Origin: Cupriavidus lacunae
Lineage (GTDB): Bacteria; Pseudomonadota; Gammaproteobacteria; Burkholderiales; Burkholderiaceae
Assembly (NCBI RefSeq): GCF_003353055.1
Contig: NZ_QKWJ01000032.1
Location: forward strand, 1-64,000
Reading direction: 5' to 3'
DNA: 64,000 nt
A program made the translations under genes and the position numbers. The notes under the pieces were generated by a model. That model ran no database searches. It was not told the origin of the DNA and saw only the letters and a program-made list of their open reading frames with translations. Each line of letters begins with the position of its first letter. Positions within the stretch are counted from its first letter, which is position 1. Positions 24,861-33,659 of the stretch are shown piece after piece.

Positions 24861-25862
24861 ATGAACCGCCCCCAAATTCGGCTTGCACGACGCAGGCTTT
24901 GCCTCAGCCTGGGCCTCGGCCTCACCACAGCATTCGTTCCCGCATTGGCCATGGCCAACCCCGATGCCTGGCCCACCAAGCCCATCCGCTTTATCGTTCC
25001 CTACGCGCCCGGAGGCTTGCCTGACACCGTTGCGCGCGTTTTGTCCCAGCAACTCACCCAACGCCTGGGCAAGCCGGTCGTCGTTGACAACCGGCCCGGC
25101 GCCAATGGCGTGGTCGCCGCCCAGGCGCTCATGACGAGCCCTGCCGATGGCTACACGTTCCTGGTGACCGACGGCTCGATGATGTCCATCAATCCGGCGA
25201 TTTACAAGAACCTGTCGTATGAACCCAAGCGCGATTTCGTACCCGTCTCGCTTGCCGCCAGGTCTCCGCTCTTCCTCGCCGTCAATGCACGCGTTCCAGC
25301 CAACTCGCTCAACGATTTTGTCGCGCTGGCGAAATCCAAATCGGGCACGCTGAACTATGGATCTTCCGGCATCGGCAGCACCCATCACCTGTCGATGGAA
25401 GCACTGAAAACCGCCCTCACGCTGGATATCAAGCACGTACCGTTTCGTGGCTCCGGCCAGTCCGTTCCGGCTTTGATCGGCGACCAGGTCCAGGTGGTGT
25501 TTGCTGCCTTGCCGTCGCTGTCGGGCTTCGTCAAATCGGGTCAGGTCAAGATTCTCGGCACCAACTCCCTGCAGCGCTCCGCTCTTGCGCCGAAGATTCC
25601 GGCGATCTCCGAAGTGGTGCCGGGATACGACTTCGCTGTGACGGTCGGGTTGCTAGCCGCAAAGGGAACCCGTGACGACGTGGTTAAGAAAATGGCCAAC
25701 GCGGTTTCCGAGGCAGTCAAAATGCCCGAGGTGGTCTCGCAGTTCCACGTTGCCGGTATCGAACCCGTGGGAGGATCCAGCGCGGACTACGCGAAGGTCA
25801 TTGCCGACGAGGCGGCTCGCTATGCGCAGGCCATCAAGGTTGCGCATGTCATGGCCGAGTAA
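24861..25862 (+). CDS. Bug/TctC-type tripartite tricarboxylate-family solute-binding protein
   Basis: 333 residues. An Arg-rich signal sequence (RLARRRLCLSLGLGLTTAF ... ALAMA) precedes WPTKPIRFIVPYAPGGLPDT, the hallmark start of Bug receptors. PGANGVVAAQALMTSPADGY and the KHVPFRGSGQSVPALIGDQV ligand-closing segment are also clear. Bug proteins bind small carboxylates in the periplasm, and orphan copies without tctAB are very common in Cupriavidus and Bordetella. The ligand is unknown. The start follows a GGAGA site. Confidence 0.88.
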   Translation: MNRPQIRLARRRLCLSLGLGLTTAFVPALAMANPDAWPTKPIRFIVPYAPGGLPDTVARVLSQQLTQRLGKPVVVDNRPGANGVVAAQALMTSPADGYTFLVTDGSMMSINPAIYKNLSYEPKRDFVPVSLAARSPLFLAVNARVPANSLNDFVALAKSKSGTLNYGSSGIGSTHHLSMEALKTALTLDIKHVPFRGSGQSVPALIGDQVQVVFAALPSLSGFVKSGQVKILGTNSLQRSALAPKIPAISEVVPGYDFAVTVGLLAAKGTRDDVVKKMANAVSEAVKMPEVVSQFHVAGIEPVGGSSADYAKVIADEAARYAQAIKVAHVMAE

Positions 25863-26201
25863 GTAGCAAAGTCCATCCGACGCTATTCCTGAGCCTGATG
25901 ACCAGGCTCAGGATTCACGCCTGCGGTTGGCGCCCACTAATTCTGCTAGCGGTGCCCATCTATCAGGGAGCCGCCTGGCGATCACGCGGCCCGCTCCAAT
26001 GGCATTCGATTGAACAGTCCCATATTCCAGGCCTTGTCTCTTGGCCGGGTCTCCGATCACCGCAGCACTATCGACACACCGGGACCAGCGCGGCGGCCAG
26101 CCACTTGGACACGCCCGCCTGGAAACCCCATGCAGCCCGGCTACGCCGAATTTGATGGGGCATCTGGTTTGCCATGATCAGGATCTTCGCTATCAACGAG
26201 C
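25863..26201. other. 339-bp gap without a supported gene
   Basis: No domain, ribosome site or strong hairpin is evident on either strand. It separates the plus-strand Bug gene from the 3' end of the convergent di-iron gene. Confidence 0.5.
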
Positions 26202-27242
26202 CTATGAGGCCATGATCGGCGCCAGCGCGGCGCCGATTCGCGCCCCTTGGGCTGGCGTGATCATCCCGTTCAGCAATGCGTCGAAACGCGGAATTTGCAC
26301 GCCCGACACGATGTACTGCCAGCGATACGCGGCAAGAACAGTGGCATTTACGGCTTCGGCCTCCATCGCCGTCATTGGCCGGCGACAGATTCCGACGAAG
26401 TAGCGCGTATCGGCTGCAGATTGATCCTGCAGGATTCCGTCGATGGCGCCTACAAGTGCGATCACGTCATCCACGGCCGCATCGCGCGCCTGCGCCGTAA
26501 GCTTTGCATTCTCGCGCACCCATTCCAGCTCGTCCAAGATCGCGTGCTGCGACTCCTCTTTCCAGTGAAACAGAAACACGTCCTTGAACACCGGGCAAAG
26601 GTCGTTGTCAGGCGCGATGCTAGCCCGGTAGTGCTCCTGAGTGAATAGCTCGATGAGGCAGGTCAGCGCCAGCACCGACCAGGTCGACTTGCTCAGTACG
26701 ACCGACGCGACATCGTTCGGCTGCGGCAGAAAGGTATACCCCGCCGGCATCCCGAAGCCGATCAGAATCTCGATTCGCCGAAACAACTCTTGGTGCTTCA
26801 GCTCTTCGTCTGTGAAGCGAACCAGCGCCTCGAGCGCAGTCTGGTCACCGAGCCAGTGGTCGTGGCTCACCTCGAGGATCTTGGCGCCTATGAAGCGTTC
26901 GACCAAACCGAAGATATTGGCGTACGAGCGTCCCTGGATTTGCGACAACAGGCGGCGCTCGTCGGGGCCGAGGAACGGCAGCCGGTCAACGAACGACAAG
27001 CCGTCAGGCAGGAATTTCCTTGTAAAGTCGAGTTCGCGATGGCGAATTACGTCGCGATTGATGTCCCACCGGATACGCTTGGACACCTCGATGCACTTGG
27101 CGTAATGCGCGGAACTGAAGTGTGGTTGCGAGATGGATTGCGCAACAGGCATGGACGTTCTCCGTGAGGTTTGGGTGAGTGCGACTGCGGCATCGCCGAA
27201 TCCGTCGGCGGCTGGGGCTTGGCTAATGTCTTGCGTGTTCAT
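26202..27242 (-). CDS. ferritin-like di-iron protein, possible AurF-type oxygenase
   Basis: 346 residues from MNTQDISQAP (AAGGA upstream). The helical core carries two ExxH-like motifs, DEELKHQELFRR and KEESQHAILDE, about 90 residues apart. An upstream Glu (FGLVERFIG) and another helix (LTCLIELFTQEH) supply more carboxylates. This is the pattern of di-iron carboxylate oxygenases such as the N-oxygenase AurF rather than of storage ferritins. The substrate is unknown. It is followed downstream (minus strand) by the convergent Bug gene, and a methyltransferase gene lies upstream on the same strand. Confidence 0.6.
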   Translation of the reverse strand: MNTQDISQAPAADGFGDAAVALTQTSRRTSMPVAQSISQPHFSSAHYAKCIEVSKRIRWDINRDVIRHRELDFTRKFLPDGLSFVDRLPFLGPDERRLLSQIQGRSYANIFGLVERFIGAKILEVSHDHWLGDQTALEALVRFTDEELKHQELFRRIEILIGFGMPAGYTFLPQPNDVASVVLSKSTWSVLALTCLIELFTQEHYRASIAPDNDLCPVFKDVFLFHWKEESQHAILDELEWVRENAKLTAQARDAAVDDVIALVGAIDGILQDQSAADTRYFVGICRRPMTAMEAEAVNATVLAAYRWQYIVSGVQIPRFDALLNGMITPAQGARIGAALAPIMAS

Positions 27243-27481
27243 GGTGATGATTCCTTTCCGGGTACAAAAGCTCCCGCCTACAGCAGTGCAGGTGCGGAAA
27301 GCACGAAGCGCATTTTGGCGATGCGACATGAAGCTCTAGCGATACTGCAAAGCGGTTTTACTCAGTCTGTATCGACCCCGACTTTGTTATCGCCGCGCTA
27401 GCCTCCGTTGGCGTCGTTGTTGCGCGTAAACCATCTTGCTGATGTAGGGTTGCTCAGCAGATTGATGACCGCTGGAAGGCA

Positions 27482-28315
27482 TCACTTCCGCTCGATCACC
27501 ACTTCAAGGTACTCGCTCGGCAGCACCAGCGTGCCATCGCCCGAGCGGTTGTCGCGCTCCATGAGCGCAAGCAAGTCCCGGGTGAAGGCAGCCTGCTTCT
27601 CGGCATCAAGCGCGTCGAAGGTCTTGGTCACGGGGCCGTAGTAGGTGCGGAACACTTCGATCCAGTGCGCAGGCGAGCGGTAGCGGAAGGCGAACTCGCG
27701 GGTGGTCGTGCGGATCTGCCGTGCAGTTTTTCCGAAGAGCTCCTCAAGCCTTCCCTTCGTGCCCCAGAGTCCCGGTGATTTGACGCCTGGCGCCGGGGGT
27801 ATGTATTTGCCGATCGTCTTGAACACTTGTCCAATGAAACTCTCGGGCGTCCAGTTCGCCAGGCCGATCCTGCCGCCGGCCTTGCAAACACGCGCGAGCT
27901 CGCTCGCCGCCTTGTCTTGGTTCGGGGTGAACATCACACCGAAGGTGGACATCACCGCGTCGAACGCTGCGTCTGGGAACGGCAGGTTCTCGGCGTCGGC
28001 TTCCTGGAACTGGATCGTGTGGCCTTCGGCCTGCGCGCGCGCCCGATCGGACTCGAGCAGCGAGGACACATAGTCGGTGGAGGTCACATCGCACCAGCGG
28101 CGGGCGGCCGCAAGCGTGGCATTGCCGTTGCCGGCGGCGACGTCGAGCACGCGCGCACCGGAACGCAGATCGAGTGCTTCGCACAGGTTCTCCCCGACGA
28201 TCTGAAGCGTGGTGCCTACCACGGCATAGTTGCCCGTGGACCAGGCGGCTTGCTGGCGGGTCTTGACTGTGGCGAGGTCGATGGCGGGCGAGGGCGTTGT
28301 GACGAAGGCGGGCAT
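27482..28315 (-). CDS. class I SAM-dependent methyltransferase
   Basis: 277 residues. The SAM-binding motif I is VLDVAAGNGNATLAAARR, followed by the acidic loop (TSTDYVSSLL), FQEADAENLPFPDAAFDAVM and FGVMFTPNQDKAASELARVC, as in the UbiE/Methyltransf_11 group. No substrate is evident. The gene is divergent from the AraC-type regulator at 28576 (260-bp gap), which may control it. Confidence 0.82.
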   Translation of the reverse strand: MPAFVTTPSPAIDLATVKTRQQAAWSTGNYAVVGTTLQIVGENLCEALDLRSGARVLDVAAGNGNATLAAARRWCDVTSTDYVSSLLESDRARAQAEGHTIQFQEADAENLPFPDAAFDAVMSTFGVMFTPNQDKAASELARVCKAGGRIGLANWTPESFIGQVFKTIGKYIPPAPGVKSPGLWGTKGRLEELFGKTARQIRTTTREFAFRYRSPAHWIEVFRTYYGPVTKTFDALDAEKQAAFTRDLLALMERDNRSGDGTLVLPSEYLEVVIERK

Positions 28316-28575
28316 AGCGACACTCCTAATGGCATTCAGGGGGATTTGTTTTGGTGCAGAAGCGCGTTAGTCGGACGGCGTCTCAGCTGGCCGGTGCGTG
28401 CCTCGCGACAACCTGCGAAGTGCCTTCCACATTCGACTCCTTCGCCCGGATATTGCCGGTTTGCGGCCCTCTGGCACGGCGCCAGTGGTGCTAGTATTGG
28501 CGCAGCAGGAACGACATTGAATAACCGGGCGTCCAACTTTCTTGCGCGCGACGCCGCGATTGCACAATCGCCACG

Positions 28576-29607
28576 ATGGATGCCCTCTCCGACGTACTGC
28601 GCGTCGTCCAGTTGACCGGCGCCGTCTATCTCGACGGCGCATTTTCGGCGCCATGGTGCGTCATTGGTCACGCAGATTCAGCACTTTGCTCGGCCTATCT
28701 GCCGCCCTCCGAGCGCGTCGTCTCATTCCATCTGGTAACAGAAGGAGGGTGCTGGGCGATGTTGCCAAATGATCCCGGTAGCGCGTTGCACGTGGAATCA
28801 GGTGATGTCATCGTGGTGCCGCAAGGCGAAACCCACGTGCTCGGTAGTTCCACTGACCTGTCACCTGAACTCTTGGCGCCGTTATTGGCGAATCAAGTGG
28901 ACACAATGCAGGGTGAAGTCATGAGGCTCGTCCACGGCGGTGGCGGGGCGACCACTCGAATGGTCTGCGGTTTTCTCGCGGCGCAGAACATTTCGAGAAA
29001 TCCCTTGCTTTCCGCGCTGCCACGTCTGTTCAAGGTCGGTATGCGCGGGTCCAGCGCGTCATGGCTCGAATCATCGCTGCGCTTCGCGACCGAGGAAGCA
29101 GCCTCAGCGCATGCCGGCAGTGCGACGGTGCTGGCCAAACTTGCGGAGCTGGTGTTCGTCGAGGCGGTGCGGCGCTACGTCGACACGATGCCCGACGATC
29201 GCAAGGGGTGGCTGGCGGGATTGCGCGATCGCCTCGTCGCTCGCGTGCTTGCGCTGATGCACGCGCGCCCGGCGCACCCGTGGACCGTGGAAGACCTCGC
29301 CCACGAAGTTGGCATGTCGCGTTCCGCGCTTGCGCAGCGTTTCGCCGACCTGCTCGGGGTGCCGCCGATGCAATACCTGGCGCAGTGGCGCTTGCAACTC
29401 GCCGCGCAGCAACTGCGCCTCACCGATCGGCCGCTCGTGTCAGTTGCGGAGGATGTTGGTTACGAATCCGAAGCCGCCTTCAATCGCGCGTTCAAGCGCG
29501 AGTTCGGTGTGCCGCCGGCGACTTGGCGCAGGAACGCCGCTGGCTACGCGACTCGCGATCCGGGTGATACGAGCCACGCCGTGTCGGGCGGCACTGCATC
29601 TGACTGA
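28576..29607 (+). CDS. AraC-family regulator with cupin_6 sensor domain
   Basis: 343 residues. The N-terminal ~190 residues form a cupin-like effector domain (ESGDVIVVPQGETHVLG). The C-terminal 100 residues hold two helix-turn-helices (WTVEDLAHEVGMSRSALAQR and VSVAEDVGYESEAAFNRAFK, then FGVPPATWRR). Relatives often repress or activate an adjacent divergent gene, here the methyltransferase. No operator could be singled out in the gap. Confidence 0.86.
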   Translation: MDALSDVLRVVQLTGAVYLDGAFSAPWCVIGHADSALCSAYLPPSERVVSFHLVTEGGCWAMLPNDPGSALHVESGDVIVVPQGETHVLGSSTDLSPELLAPLLANQVDTMQGEVMRLVHGGGGATTRMVCGFLAAQNISRNPLLSALPRLFKVGMRGSSASWLESSLRFATEEAASAHAGSATVLAKLAELVFVEAVRRYVDTMPDDRKGWLAGLRDRLVARVLALMHARPAHPWTVEDLAHEVGMSRSALAQRFADLLGVPPMQYLAQWRLQLAAQQLRLTDRPLVSVAEDVGYESEAAFNRAFKREFGVPPATWRRNAAGYATRDPGDTSHAVSGGTASD

Positions 29608-30024
29608 CGCGCCCGCGACAGCGGCACACATTAGGTCCCGGCATAGCTCGTCGCGCACAGTCTGGCGTGCAGCCGGGCGCCGCATTCAGATATTGGCGAA
29701 TCGTGCCGGCGGTTCCGGCCCGGACCCGTCGCGATTCCATCAGGCGCTGGCGAGTCCGGCCAGCGCCTTAAGCCAGCTTCACATCTTCAGCCGTGCTCCT
29801 TCGCGCTCAGACAGCCATTCAAGCGGCCGCTCCGCTCAAGCAACGGACCTCCGTACTGGGGTCGTGTCGGACGGGTCATCGGCCGTTTCTAGCGCTCGTC
29901 CAATCCCACGTGCAAGCGCCCGCATCGCACAAGCCTTAAGATAGATGGACCGTCGTCGGACAAGAAATGGCCGTTCATGGAAACGACCATTTCAGCCCCT
30001 GAAGCTAGACGCCTGTAAGCACTT
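29608..30024. other. gap without a gene, containing one long hairpin
   Basis: No supported coding sequence. AGGCGCTGGC (29742-29751) and GCCAGCGCCT (29759-29768) form a perfect 10-bp stem with a seven-base loop. It may be a terminator for the AraC gene, although it lies 135 bp past the stop codon and lacks a T tract. Confidence 0.45.
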
Positions 30025-30873
30025 CTACGAGCCCCTGTAGCCGAGGCGCTTCGAAACCGCCTGTGCACAAGCATCCAATGCTTTGGCCACCGGCCCCTCC
30101 CAATCGGTATCAACAGTGCCGGTCGGTCCCATGATGGTGATCGTCAGCGCAATGTTTCCCGAATAATCGAACACCGGCGCAGAAAAGGCGACGATCCCTG
30201 GCGTGGGATGGTTGATGCCGCGGGACATGTGGCGCGCCCGCGCTTCCTTGATCATTTCCTCGACCACGGCGGCGTCCAGCGGATGCGCAATATCGGGGCC
30301 CAGCCGTATGCGATCGTCCAGCAACAGCTTTTCGGTGAACTGGCGTGGCAGGAATGCCGAGAAAACCCTGCCGGTCGCCGTATTGGCGAGCGACATGACC
30401 GTGCCGGTGCGGATGTTCGTGTGGATGGGATAGGACGCATCGATCAGCCGCACGATGACCGGCCCAAGGTTTCCCCAAACGGCGAGCGCGACCGCGTGCG
30501 ACGTTTCTTCCGAAAGCGCTTCGGCGAACGGCGTGGCCTCGCGGATCGGGTTCAGCGTCTGCAGGCTGGTCAGCCCGAGCTGGATGGCCATCGGGCCGAG
30601 CAGGTAGTGACCTGTGACCGGGTCCTGGGCGACGAGCCCGATCTTGCCAAAGCTCACCAGATACGGATGGATCTTGCCGGACGGCATGTTCGCCGCCTTC
30701 ACGAGATCGCGTAGCGCCATCGGCCTGGCCTCGGAGGCCAGCACCTTCAGGATTTCTCCCCCCACTTCAATCGACTGGATGCCGCGGCGCTCTCGCTCGG
30801 GTGCCTGGTCGGTCTGTTCCACGGTATGTCCCTGCCATGAGATGGATAGTGCGCGCAGTATAGCACTAGACAT
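30025..30873 (-). CDS. IclR-family regulator
   Basis: 282 residues from the ATG at 30873; a GTG at 30822 (after AGGGA) would give 265 and is at least as likely. The winged helix (GGEILKVLASEARPMALRDL ... NMPSGKIHPYLVSFGKIGLV) is followed by the IclR effector domain (GRVFSAFLPRQFTEKLLLDD, TPGIVAFSAPVFDYSGNIAL). It is divergent from the flavoprotein operon, with about 110-170 bp between them, and probably controls it in response to the pathway substrate. Confidence 0.86.
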   Translation of the reverse strand: MSSAILRALSISWQGHTVEQTDQAPERERRGIQSIEVGGEILKVLASEARPMALRDLVKAANMPSGKIHPYLVSFGKIGLVAQDPVTGHYLLGPMAIQLGLTSLQTLNPIREATPFAEALSEETSHAVALAVWGNLGPVIVRLIDASYPIHTNIRTGTVMSLANTATGRVFSAFLPRQFTEKLLLDDRIRLGPDIAHPLDAAVVEEMIKEARARHMSRGINHPTPGIVAFSAPVFDYSGNIALTITIMGPTGTVDTDWEGPVAKALDACAQAVSKRLGYRGS

Positions 30874-30994
30874 TATCTAATGAACAAGCGTAGGGTTAAC
30901 ATGTAGATAATTTCAATCGCGCTAGTACTAATCTAGCAAACATGGTGGCGCCGCTCTTGGCGGCCGTACCGCCCGCACTTGAATGGAGAAGTCG

Positions 30995-32752
30995 ATGTCT
31001 ACACTGCAACAGGAAAAATGTGATGTTCTGGTCATCGGATCAGGCGTCGCCGGCATGTCCGCGGCCATTACCGCCGCCAGCCGGGGGCTGAAGGTCATCG
31101 TGGCCGAGAAGGCGAGCTATTACGGCGGCACGACGGCCCGCTCGGGCGGCTGGCTTTGGGTGCCGAACACCCATCTGGGCAAGGCATACGGCCATCACGA
31201 ACTACCGGACCAGGCGCTGACCTATATCCGGAACCAGGCCGGCGCCGGGTTCGATGAGGCGCGTGTACGCGCCTTTCTGGCGAACGGCCCGAAAGCGATC
31301 GAGTTCTTCATGACGAAGACCGTCGTCCAGTTCGACATGCCGCTCACGTTCCCGGACTACCACGCTGAAGCGCCCGGCGCCGCGCAAGGCGGCCGTTCGA
31401 TGGTGACGCGCCCGTACGACGCCCGCGAACTCGGCCCGTTGCTCAAGACCCTCGGCCCCGTGCTGCCGGAACTGACGGTCTTCGGCGTAACGATCGGTTC
31501 CGGCAAAGAGATAGTCCATTTCATGCGGGTGACGCGATCGCTGCAGTCCGCTTGGTATGTCACCAAACGTCTGACCAAACATTTCCTGGAGGTGATGAAG
31601 TACGGGCGAGGCATGACGCTGACCAACGGCAACGCGCTGGCCGCGCGGCTCGCGAAGTCGGCCGCCGACCTGTCGATCCCGGTATGGCTGTCGTCGCCTG
31701 CCGTGCAGTTGTTGCAGGAGGGGGGGCGCGTCACCGGCGCGGTGCTTGATCGCGACGGCCAGCGGGTCAGCGTGAAGGCGCGTCACGGTGTGGTGCTGGC
31801 CAGCGGCGGATTCCCGCACAACCTCGAGCGGCGCAAGGAGACTTACCCGCACGTGAAGGCCGGGCACGGCCACTTCTCGCCAACGCCGCAGACCAATGTG
31901 GGCGACGGCATGCGCATGGCCGAAGAGGTGGGCGGTGTGTTCGACAAGACCCTGTCGAATGCCGCTGCGTGGACGCCCATGTCGCTCGTGCCGCGCAAGG
32001 ACGGCACGACCGGCATCATGCCCCACTTCATCGACCGGGCGAAACCGGGCGTGATTGCCGTCAGCCTGGATGGCAAGCGCTTCGCCAACGAGGCGAACTC
32101 GTACCACGATCTCGTGCAGGCGATGATCGCCGCCTCGAAGGGCAAGCCGGAGACGGCGTGCTGGCTGATCGCCGACCATGCGGCGATCCGGCACTACGGC
32201 CTCGGCTTCGTGAAGCCGTTCCCGATGCCGCTCGGACCGCATCTGCGCAACGGCTACCTCAAGCGCGGCAAGACGATCGAGGACCTTGCGAAGCAGATCG
32301 GTGTCGATTCGGCGACACTCGCGGCCACCGTTCGCCAGTACAACGAAACGGCGCAGTACGGCCGCGATCCCGAGTTTGGGCGCGGCAGCAAAGCCTACAA
32401 CCGCTACCAGGGCGACGCGCTGCACACGCCCAATCCCTGCGTCGCGCCGCTGGCCAATGGTCCGTTCTATGCGCTCAAGCTCGTACCGGGCGACCTTGGC
32501 TCCTTCATGGGCATCCGTACGAACGAGCACGCCCAAGTCGTCTCCCGGGACGGCGATCCGATCCCCGGCCTCTACGCAGCGGGCAACGACGCGGCAAGCA
32601 TCATGGGCGGCGAGTACAGCGGTGCGGGCATCACGCTCGGCCCGGGTCTGACCTTTGGCTATGTCGCGGGCAACCACATCGCCGATCACGTTCAGGCCAC
32701 GCCCCCGAAAGCGAGCGCGGCCGCCGTGCGCGAGCCTCTGGCCATGCACTGA
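30995..32752 (+). CDS. FAD-dependent dehydrogenase, 3-ketosteroid-delta1-dehydrogenase/fumarate reductase family
   Basis: 585 residues from MSTLQQEKCD (GGAGAAG upstream; an ATG at 30983 is less good). The FAD-binding dinucleotide motif is VLVIGSGVAGMSAAITAASR, with GGTTARSGGWLWVPNTH next. The C-terminus has the family motif GEYSGAGITLGPGLTFGYVA, in which KstD-type enzymes place a catalytic Tyr and Gly. These flavoproteins introduce a double bond next to a ring ketone. The first gene after the divergent IclR regulator, it is followed by an SDR and two carriers. Steroid ketones are one possible substrate, but no other steroid genes lie here; a 4-oxocyclohexanecarboxylate-type ketone is an alternative. 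Confidence 0.8.
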   Translation: MSTLQQEKCDVLVIGSGVAGMSAAITAASRGLKVIVAEKASYYGGTTARSGGWLWVPNTHLGKAYGHHELPDQALTYIRNQAGAGFDEARVRAFLANGPKAIEFFMTKTVVQFDMPLTFPDYHAEAPGAAQGGRSMVTRPYDARELGPLLKTLGPVLPELTVFGVTIGSGKEIVHFMRVTRSLQSAWYVTKRLTKHFLEVMKYGRGMTLTNGNALAARLAKSAADLSIPVWLSSPAVQLLQEGGRVTGAVLDRDGQRVSVKARHGVVLASGGFPHNLERRKETYPHVKAGHGHFSPTPQTNVGDGMRMAEEVGGVFDKTLSNAAAWTPMSLVPRKDGTTGIMPHFIDRAKPGVIAVSLDGKRFANEANSYHDLVQAMIAASKGKPETACWLIADHAAIRHYGLGFVKPFPMPLGPHLRNGYLKRGKTIEDLAKQIGVDSATLAATVRQYNETAQYGRDPEFGRGSKAYNRYQGDALHTPNPCVAPLANGPFYALKLVPGDLGSFMGIRTNEHAQVVSRDGDPIPGLYAAGNDAASIMGGEYSGAGITLGPGLTFGYVAGNHIADHVQATPPKASAAAVREPLAMH

Positions 32753-32775
32753 ATTCCCTACCCGATTTTTGTCAC

Positions 32776-32805
32776 CCACGCGGCCGCATTGCGGCGGCCG
32801 CGTGG
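32776..32805 (+). other. intercistronic hairpin
   Basis: CCACGCGGCCGC and GCGGCCGCGTGG form a perfect 12-bp GC stem with a six-base loop between the flavoprotein and SDR genes. No T tract follows. It may stabilise or process the mRNA, or attenuate expression of the downstream genes. Confidence 0.55.
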
Positions 32806-32839
32806 CGGCGTTCACCCTGAATTTCCCTCGATTGCAATC

Positions 32840-33601
32840 ATGATGATTCCTCAACTCCTGACCGGGAAGGTCGCTTTCATAACCGGCGCGGGCCAGGGCA
32901 ACGGCCGGGCCATCGCCATCGGCCTCGCAGAAGCCGGCGCGACGGTCGTCGTGACCGACATGAACGAAGCCAATGCCGACGAAACGGCGGCGATGATCGA
33001 TGCCCATGGACATGCGGCACGCGCCTGCGCGCTGGACGTGACCGATGCCGCGCAATGCCGCGCCGTCGCCGAAGAGATCACCGCCTGCGTCGGCCCCGTC
33101 GACGTGCTGGTGAACAACGCCGGCATCCTCATTCGCGAGGGCATCGACAGCGAGAATGCGCTGGCCAACCTGCAGCGGGTGATGAAGGTCAACCACGAAG
33201 GGACGTTCAACGTCTGCCACGCGTGGCTGCCGGCCCTGCGGCAGACCCGTGGCGCCATCGTCAACGTCGCGTCCATCGCGTCGCTTGCGGGCCAGCCGAA
33301 CACGCTCGGCTACTCGCCCTCGAAGGGCGCGGTGAAGATGCTGACCCAGTCGCTGGCAGCCGACCTCGCGCGCGACGGTGTGCGCGTCAATGCCATTGCA
33401 CCGGGCGTCATCGAAACGCCCATGACCGTTTCCACGCGTACGGACCCGGCGAAGCTCGAGCGCTTCATGTCCCGCATCCCGATGAACCGGGTTGGGCAAC
33501 CCGAAGAGCTGGTGGGCGCGGTGCTGTTTCTCGCCTCGTCGATGTCCACCTATGTGACCGGCGTGACCCTGCCCGTGGACGGCGGGTACCTCGCCGCCTG
33601 A
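32840..33601 (+). CDS. short-chain dehydrogenase/reductase
   Basis: 253 residues. The classical SDR motifs are GKVAFITGAGQGNG (cofactor), VTDMNEANA (acidic residue favouring NAD), DVLVNNAGI, IVNVASIAS (catalytic Ser) and YSPSKGAVK (Tyr and Lys). It ends with VTLPVDGGYLAA, a normal C-terminus. It probably oxidises a ring hydroxyl to the ketone used by the flavoprotein encoded just upstream. Two ATGs stand in a row (32840 and 32843). Confidence 0.88.
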   Translation: MMIPQLLTGKVAFITGAGQGNGRAIAIGLAEAGATVVVTDMNEANADETAAMIDAHGHAARACALDVTDAAQCRAVAEEITACVGPVDVLVNNAGILIREGIDSENALANLQRVMKVNHEGTFNVCHAWLPALRQTRGAIVNVASIASLAGQPNTLGYSPSKGAVKMLTQSLAADLARDGVRVNAIAPGVIETPMTVSTRTDPAKLERFMSRIPMNRVGQPEELVGAVLFLASSMSTYVTGVTLPVDGGYLAA

Positions 33602-33615
33602 CTCTCACAAACGAG

Positions 33616-33640
33616 GCAAGCGCGCACAGCGCGCTTGCCC
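33616..33640 (+). other. intercistronic hairpin
   Basis: GGCAAGCGCG and CGCGCTTGCC form a 10-bp stem with loop CACAG between the SDR and the MFS gene. It ends 19 bp before the MFS start and there is no T tract. It is similar in position to the hairpin before the SDR gene. Confidence 0.5.
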
Positions 33641-33659
33641 GCCCATCCAGGAGACAACG

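Noticed and set aside
31202-33499. 765-codon open frame opposite the flavoprotein and SDR genes
   Set aside because: Antisense shadow of strongly conserved enzymes; the composition is Arg/His/Gly rich with no recognisable fold.
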